Source: Actinoplanes auranticolor
GTDB lineage: Bacteria; Actinomycetota; Actinomycetes; Mycobacteriales; Micromonosporaceae
Length of the DNA stretch: 64,000 bases
NCBI RefSeq assembly: GCF_018332655.1
Contig: NZ_BOQL01000052.1
Location: 1-64,000, forward strand
Direction: 5' to 3'
Within the stretch, counting starts at the first letter, position 1. Every line of letters begins with the position of its first letter. The notes beneath the pieces were generated by a model. The model was not told the origin of the DNA. It made no database searches and saw only the letters and a program-made list of their open reading frames with translations. Positions 59,907 to 64,000 of this stretch are shown here, piece after piece. Made by a program: the position numbers and the translations under genes.

Positions 59907-59979
59907 TCCACCAGTACTTGGTCCACCAGCGCTTGTTCCACCAGCGCTTGTTCCACCAGCGCTTGTTCCACCAGCAAGG
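59907..59979. repeat. Five 15-bp direct repeats between LPXTG genes 2 and 3
   Basis: Unit TCCACCAGCGCTTGT repeats with exact 15-bp period from 59907. Copies 2-4 are identical, copy 1 has two to three changes and copy 5 is partial. Each full unit contains the palindrome AGCGCT. The array starts directly after the stop codon of gene 2 and ends before its hairpin. Confidence 0.85.
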
Positions 59980-59991
59980 AATCATCGGGGT

Positions 59992-60015
59992 GCGTCGGCC
60001 GGTAACGGCCGGCGC
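59992..60015 (+). terminator. Hairpin after LPXTG gene 2
   Basis: A 10-bp GC stem (59992-60001 with 60006-60015, one G-T pair) with a GTAA loop. A pyrimidine-rich CCCCGCTTCTCTTCC follows shortly after. It lies 32 bp before gene 3. Confidence 0.6.
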
Positions 60016-60046
60016 GCCCCGCTTCTCTTCCCAGAAGTGAGCGGAC

Positions 60047-61474
60047 GTGCTGAAGAACCTGCTCCCCCGCGCCGCGGCGATCACCGCCGGCGCGCTCCTC
60101 GGCCTCACCACCCTGATGGCCGCCGCCCCCTCTCAGGCCGCCGTCCTCCCGGCCGCCGTCTCCCAGACCGCCGTCTCCCCGGGCGACGCCGCCCAGGCTG
60201 CCGTCCCGCCCCGGGTCGATGGGCCCTCGGCCCAGACCGGTATCACGGGCGCTGCCGCGTGCAACGCGGCCGCCGGCGAGTGGACCATCACCTGGACGAT
60301 CACTAACAACTGGACAGAAATGGCCAAGGTGGACAAACTGTCCACCGTGCCGGCCCCGGTGCCCGGCCTGGCCGACGGTGGGTATCTCAACCGCCGCCAG
60401 GAAAGCGGCACCGTCGGGAAGACGATCTTCACCCAGGTGCTGCGGAACAGTCCCGCCGAAGCCTCGGTCTCGTTCGTGGCCGTCTGGGCGAAGACCAAGG
60501 ACGCGGACAACAAGGCCACCGTCCAGCTCGGCGCGTGCGAGCAGCCCGAGCCGCCGTGCGTGCAGCAGGCCCAGGCGCGCTTCCACCACGAGTTCGCCGT
60601 CAAGGACGGACAGGCCACGGCGACCGTGACGCTGGACGACGACGTCAAGCTCTGCGCCGCCGAGCCGGTGACGCTGGTGACCTACTTCGCGCCGAAGCCG
60701 CAGTTCTCGGTCCCGCAGTACGTCTTCGCCCACCGGACCGCGACGATCAGCAACGAGCAGCGCGCGGTCACCCTGACCGCGCCGCTGCCGGCCTGCAACA
60801 CCCAGGCCGACCTGTTCTTCGGCGGCGAGGGCGACATCATCGGTGAGATCACCGAGGATGGTGAGCGCTACGGCGACCTCAAGCTGGGCAGCGGCAACGG
60901 TCCCGGTAGCCGCTCGGAGGGCCCGCAGGGCTGGTACAACGGCGGCTCCAGGGGCTGCCATCAGCCGGCCGTGCAGCCGGTCTCCCAGTGCGACGGCGCG
61001 GTCGACGTGAACCTGAGCAACACGGGTGAGCAGACGAAGTACCCGGTCGACTTCACGGTCCGGGCCGGCGAATTCACGCAGACGGTGACCGTCGCGCCCG
61101 GCAAGGGCGAGACGGTGCGGGTGCCGGCCGGCCGCGGCCTGATCACGGTGACAGCGGACGGCATGAAGGACGTCACGTACGAGTGGCAGCGCCCGGAGAA
61201 CTGCCCGCCCCCAGGTGACGGTGGCGGCCCGGGTGGCGGCGATCCCGGTGAAGGCGGCGGCCCGGGCAACGGGGACGGGGACGGCGGCGGCTCGAACGGC
61301 GGCGGCGAAACCGATGGCGGCGGATCCGGTGCTGGAGGCGGCGATGACGACGGTGGCCTCCCGGTGACCGGCGCGGCGGCCGGCACGATCGCGGCCGGCG
61401 CGGCGGTCCTGCTGATCGGCGGCGGGGTCCTCTTCGTGGTGGCCCGGCGCCGCCGCGTCACCTTCACCCCCTGA
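60047..61474 (+). CDS. LPXTG-anchored surface protein 3
   Basis: A 475-residue paralogue of protein 2. Signal peptide LKNLLPRAAAITAGALLG ends SQA near residue 31. An Ala/Val-rich linker follows, then the units AACNAAAGEWTITWTITNNW, RFHHEFAVKDGQATATVTLD and FFGGEGDIIGEITEDGERYG, and QCDGAVDVNLSNTG. A long Gly/Asp-rich spacer (about 45 residues) precedes GLPVTGAAAGT, a hydrophobic helix and ARRRRVTFTP. It lacks the fourth unit present in protein 2. GTG 60047 has AAGTGAG upstream. No two-hairpin leader precedes it. Confidence 0.88.
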   Translation: MLKNLLPRAAAITAGALLGLTTLMAAAPSQAAVLPAAVSQTAVSPGDAAQAAVPPRVDGPSAQTGITGAAACNAAAGEWTITWTITNNWTEMAKVDKLSTVPAPVPGLADGGYLNRRQESGTVGKTIFTQVLRNSPAEASVSFVAVWAKTKDADNKATVQLGACEQPEPPCVQQAQARFHHEFAVKDGQATATVTLDDDVKLCAAEPVTLVTYFAPKPQFSVPQYVFAHRTATISNEQRAVTLTAPLPACNTQADLFFGGEGDIIGEITEDGERYGDLKLGSGNGPGSRSEGPQGWYNGGSRGCHQPAVQPVSQCDGAVDVNLSNTGEQTKYPVDFTVRAGEFTQTVTVAPGKGETVRVPAGRGLITVTADGMKDVTYEWQRPENCPPPGDGGGPGGGDPGEGGGPGNGDGDGGGSNGGGETDGGGSGAGGGDDDGGLPVTGAAAGTIAAGAAVLLIGGGVLFVVARRRRVTFTP

Positions 61475-61494
61475 GCTGACCCGCGACGCGTATA

Positions 61495-61524
61495 GGGCGC
61501 GCCGACCACCCGGTCGGCGCGCCC
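61495..61524 (+). terminator. Intrinsic terminator after LPXTG gene 3
   Basis: A perfect 13-bp stem (61495-61507 with 61512-61524), 4-nt loop, followed by TTCGCTTTCTT. It lies 20 bp after the stop and shares GGGCGCG/CGCGCCC with the gene 1 terminator. Confidence 0.82.
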
Positions 61525-61572
61525 TTCGCTTTCTTCGCCCGAACCGCGGCTGCAGACCGGCGCTCGGCCCGG

Positions 61573-61917
61573 CTACAGGCCGGTGGGCGGCCGAAAGGTC
61601 CCGTCCGGCTCGGGCAGGTACTCGTGCACCGCGACGACCGCCGCCACCGGGATCGCCTCGTACACGTGCGGGAACAGCATGCCGCCCGGATCCGGCGGAT
61701 CCCCCTGCTCCCAGACCACCGGCCGGCTCAACCGGCTCTCGTCGATCTCCAGCAGCACGATGTCCTGCCGGCCGCGGGCCAGCGCCGTCGCCGGCACCGC
61801 CACCTGTTCCGGCGTCGAGCAGTGGATGAAGCCCTGGCTTTCCAGCGTGTCCGCCGCATACCAGCCGGCCGGAATCGCCGCTTCCCACTCCGCGCGGGGA
61901 CAGAAGTGCAGGATCAT
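61573..61917 (-). CDS. DUF952 family protein
   Basis: A 114-residue protein of the DUF952 family. It opens MILHFCPRAEWEAAIPAGWY, followed by DTLESQGFIHCSTPEQV and IVLLEIDESRL and the conserved FPHVYEAIPVAAVVAV. The fold resembles ADP-ribosyltransferase-like or glutathione-transferase-associated proteins; no activity is firmly known. Its ATG overlaps the recG stop by 4 bp, so it is coupled to recG. Confidence 0.9.
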   Translation of the reverse strand: MILHFCPRAEWEAAIPAGWYAADTLESQGFIHCSTPEQVAVPATALARGRQDIVLLEIDESRLSRPVVWEQGDPPDPGGMLFPHVYEAIPVAAVVAVHEYLPEPDGTFRPPTGL

Positions 61918-64000
61918 CCCTTCTCCAGGTACTCGGCGCGTTCCTCGTCCACCAGGGCGGCGACCGAGGCCAGCAGGGCCGGATGTCTGGCCAGCGTCGG
62001 ATCCTCGGCCACGAGTTCCTGAGCCTCCGCCCGGGCGTCGGTGATCAGCTTGCTGTCCCGCAACAGCGACAGCAGCCGCAGATGGCTGTGCCTGCCGGAC
62101 TGCGACGCGCCCAGCACGTCGCCTTCGCGGCGTTGTTCGAGGTCCAGCTCCGCGAGCCGGAAGCCGTCCGTTGTGGACGCCACCGCGTCGAGCCGTTCGC
62201 GGGCCGGGGTGCCTTCCGCCGCTTCGGTGACCAGCAGGCAGATGCCCGGCGCCGAACCCCGGCCGACCCGGCCCCGCAGCTGGTGCAGCTGGGAGACGCC
62301 GAAGCGGTCCGCGTCCATGATGATCATGACGGTGGAGTTGGGCACGTCGACGCCCACCTCGATCACCGTCGTGGCGATCAGCACGTCCAGGTCACCGGCC
62401 GCGAACCGGCGCATGACCGCGTCCTTCTCGTCCGCCGGCAGCTTGCCGTGCAGGATGCCGAGCCGCAGCCCGTGCAGCGGGCCCTCCTCGAGGATCGGCG
62501 CGACCTCCATCACGGCCAGCGGTGGCCGGCGCGCGGGCTCATTGTCGCCCGGCGGCTCTTCGTCCTCCTCGGCTTCCGTGGAGCCGATCCGCGGGCACAC
62601 CACGTACGCCTGGTGGCCGGCCTTGACCTCCTCGCGCACCCGCTGCCAGGCCCGCTCCAGGAAAGCCGGGCGCTCGGGCGGCACGACGTGCGACGCGATC
62701 GGTGAACGGCCGCGCGGCAACTGCGACAAAGTGGACGTTTCCAGGTCCCCGTACACGGTCATCGCGACCGTGCGCGGGATCGGCGTCGCCGTCATCACCA
62801 GCACGTGCGGTGGCTGCGCGGCCTTGGCCCGCAGCGCGTCGCGCTGTTCCACCCCGAAGCGGTGCTGCTCGTCGACCACCACCAGGCCGAGGTCGTGAAA
62901 GTCGACACCTTCGTACAGCAGGGCGTGGGTGCCCACCACGATGCCCGCGGTCCCGTCGGCGACCTTGGCCAGCGCGGCCCGCCGCGCCGCCGCGCCGAGC
63001 GAGCCGGTGACCAGCGTGAGCTGCGTGCCGTTCGGATCACCGTCGAGCTCCCCGGCCCGGCCCAGCGCGCCCAGCTGCGCGCTGATGCTGCGGTGATGCT
63101 GGGTGGCGAGCACCTCGGTCGGGGCGAGCAGCGCGGCCTGCCCGCCCGCGTCGACGACCTGCAGCATCGCCCGAACCGCCACCAGCGTCTTGCCGGAACC
63201 GACCTCACCCTGCAACAACCGGTGCATCGGATGGGCGCGGGCCAGATCCGCGGCGATCTCCTCACCGACCCGGGCCTGGCCCTCGGTCAGCTCGTAGGGC
63301 AGCGCCGCGTCGAACGCGGCCAGCAACCCGGCCTCGGTGCGCGGCCGGGACCTGCCGGGCGCGGCGGCCGCCCGGGCCTTGCGCTGCACAAGCGTCAGCT
63401 GTACGGCGAAAGCCTCATCCCACTTGAGCCGGTACCGGGCCAGTTGCAGGTCCTTGTCGGAGCTGGGCCGGTGGATCTCCCGCAGGGCCTTGCCGATGCC
63501 GATGAGGTTGCGGCTGGCGCGGACCGTACCCGGCAACGGATCATCCGGCGGCTGGAAGGTCTCCAGCACCTCGCGCACGTAGCGGGCGATGGTCCACGTC
63601 GGCACGGCGGCCGCGGCCGGATACACCGGGATCAGCGCACCGGCGAACTCCTCGATCTCCTCGGCCGCCTCGTCCTGCGTCGCGTCCGCCTTGAGCAGCT
63701 GGTACGCCGGCCCGTTGAGCTGGCGCTTGCCCCGGAAGTCGGTCACCTTGCCGGCGAACAGCCCCCATCGGCCGGTCCGCAACTCCCGCTCCCGCCACGC
63801 CTGGTTGAAGAACGTGCACGTCAGCGTGGCTCCGGAACCGTCGCCGACGGTGATCTCGAGCATGGTGCCGCGGCGCTGGCGCATCGGCCGTACCGTCGTG
63901 CTCTTGACCTGCGCCAGCAGGGTGACCTGCTCGCCCACCTCGAGCTTGCGCATGTCGGTGTGCTCGCCCCGCTCGTCGTAACGGCGCGGGAAGTGGTAGA
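61914..64000 (-). CDS. recG: ATP-dependent DNA helicase RecG (5' end beyond window)
   Basis: At least 695 residues are visible and the frame is still open at base 64000. The wedge/OB domain is seen as KLEVGEQVTLLAQVKSTTVR. The motor has Walker A LLQGEVGSGKTLVAVRAML, the DEQH box VVVDEQHRFGVEQR, TATPIPRTVAMTVYG, and the C-terminal RGRVGRG motif. RecG rescues stalled forks and branch-migrates recombination intermediates. The ATG at 63953 is internal; upstream codons (YHFPRRYDERGEHTD) match normal RecG, so the real start is outside the window. Confidence 0.95.
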   Translation of the reverse strand, partial: YHFPRRYDERGEHTDMRKLEVGEQVTLLAQVKSTTVRPMRQRRGTMLEITVGDGSGATLTCTFFNQAWRERELRTGRWGLFAGKVTDFRGKRQLNGPAYQLLKADATQDEAAEEIEEFAGALIPVYPAAAAVPTWTIARYVREVLETFQPPDDPLPGTVRASRNLIGIGKALREIHRPSSDKDLQLARYRLKWDEAFAVQLTLVQRKARAAAAPGRSRPRTEAGLLAAFDAALPYELTEGQARVGEEIAADLARAHPMHRLLQGEVGSGKTLVAVRAMLQVVDAGGQAALLAPTEVLATQHHRSISAQLGALGRAGELDGDPNGTQLTLVTGSLGAAARRAALAKVADGTAGIVVGTHALLYEGVDFHDLGLVVVDEQHRFGVEQRDALRAKAAQPPHVLVMTATPIPRTVAMTVYGDLETSTLSQLPRGRSPIASHVVPPERPAFLERAWQRVREEVKAGHQAYVVCPRIGSTEAEEDEEPPGDNEPARRPPLAVMEVAPILEEGPLHGLRLGILHGKLPADEKDAVMRRFAAGDLDVLIATTVIEVGVDVPNSTVMIIMDADRFGVSQLHQLRGRVGRGSAPGICLLVTEAAEGTPARERLDAVASTTDGFRLAELDLEQRREGDVLGASQSGRHSHLRLLSLLRDSKLITDARAEAQELVAEDPTLARHPALLASVAALVDEERAEYLEKG

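Noticed and set aside
59579..61888. A 769-codon minus-strand frame across the LPXTG genes
   Set aside because: It is antisense to proteins with signal peptides and sorting signals. It has no family motifs, and its WWNKR repeats only mirror the 15-bp DNA repeats.
1..64000. tRNA or rRNA genes
   Set aside because: Gaps were scanned by eye for T-loop GGTTCGAATCC-like and acceptor pairs and for rRNA segments, and none was convincing. A tRNA search program would be decisive.

Overview
The window is high-GC DNA with strong third-position GC bias, frequent GTG starts and many ATGA/GTGA start-stop overlaps, as in Actinobacteria. Gene content and order (rpsP-KH-rimM-trmD-rplS-lepB-NUDIX-rnhB-DUF2469; amtB-glnB-glnD; smc, ftsY, ffh; recG, rsmD, coaD, a SepIVA-like gene, DUF177, rpmF, plsX, rnc, mutM) suggest a member of the Micromonosporaceae, possibly Actinoplanes or a close relative. 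The taxonomic call is inference from synteny. No rRNA, tRNA, CRISPR array or insertion sequence was recognised.

Layout. 1-5.1 kb: an accessory patch with a partial APC permease, GNAT, S-adenosyl methyltransferase, short GntR regulator, PNPOx-like protein, lipoprotein and XerC/D-type recombinase. 5.1-7 kb: a degenerate ~29-30 nt repeat tract, a class V aminotransferase and an M23 peptidase. 7-13.1 kb: the minus-strand ribosome and RNA-processing block from rpsP to DUF2469. 13.1-13.9 kb: an 803-bp gene-free stretch with a perfect 30-bp hairpin and a 16-bp inverted repeat pair. 13.9-19.7 kb: proS with a DUF402 gene, an ECF sigma factor with an overlapping membrane-anchored propeller protein, an amidohydrolase and a Uma2 protein. 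19.7-21.6 kb: ffh and a small membrane protein. 21.9-31.5 kb: a surface-glycan block (Stealth phosphotransferase, nucleotide-sugar dehydrogenase, OafA-type acyltransferase, CAP protein, membrane methyltransferase, two-domain glycosyltransferase). 31.5-35.7 kb: amtB-glnB-glnD behind three GlnR-like boxes. 35.7-45.5 kb: a phosphotransferase, ftsY, a PhoD-like phosphatase, DinB, lipoprotein, HAD, smc and a coiled-coil microprotein. 45.9-50.1 kb: a CAP protein and a three-gene Pel-like cassette. 50-56.8 kb: mutM, a mannosyltransferase, rnc, plsX, rpmF, DUF177, SepIVA-like, coaD and rsmD. 57-61.5 kb: three paralogous LPXTG surface proteins on the plus strand, between rsmD and DUF952-recG. recG runs off the right edge.

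How the parts relate. Most of the minus strand is a conserved housekeeping backbone for translation, protein export, chromosome segregation, nitrogen signalling, repair and CoA/phospholipid synthesis. Plus-strand cassettes interrupt it, mostly for the cell surface.

The most notable signal lies in the 5' leaders of the first two LPXTG genes. Each carries the same pair of hairpins with identical loops and compensatory stem changes, directly behind a matching promoter-like element. This looks like a cis-acting RNA I cannot assign to a known family. Other points of interest are the GlnR box array, the Pel-like cassette, five 15-bp direct repeats upstream of the third LPXTG gene, and in-frame repeat expansions in the neighbouring genes rnc and plsX.
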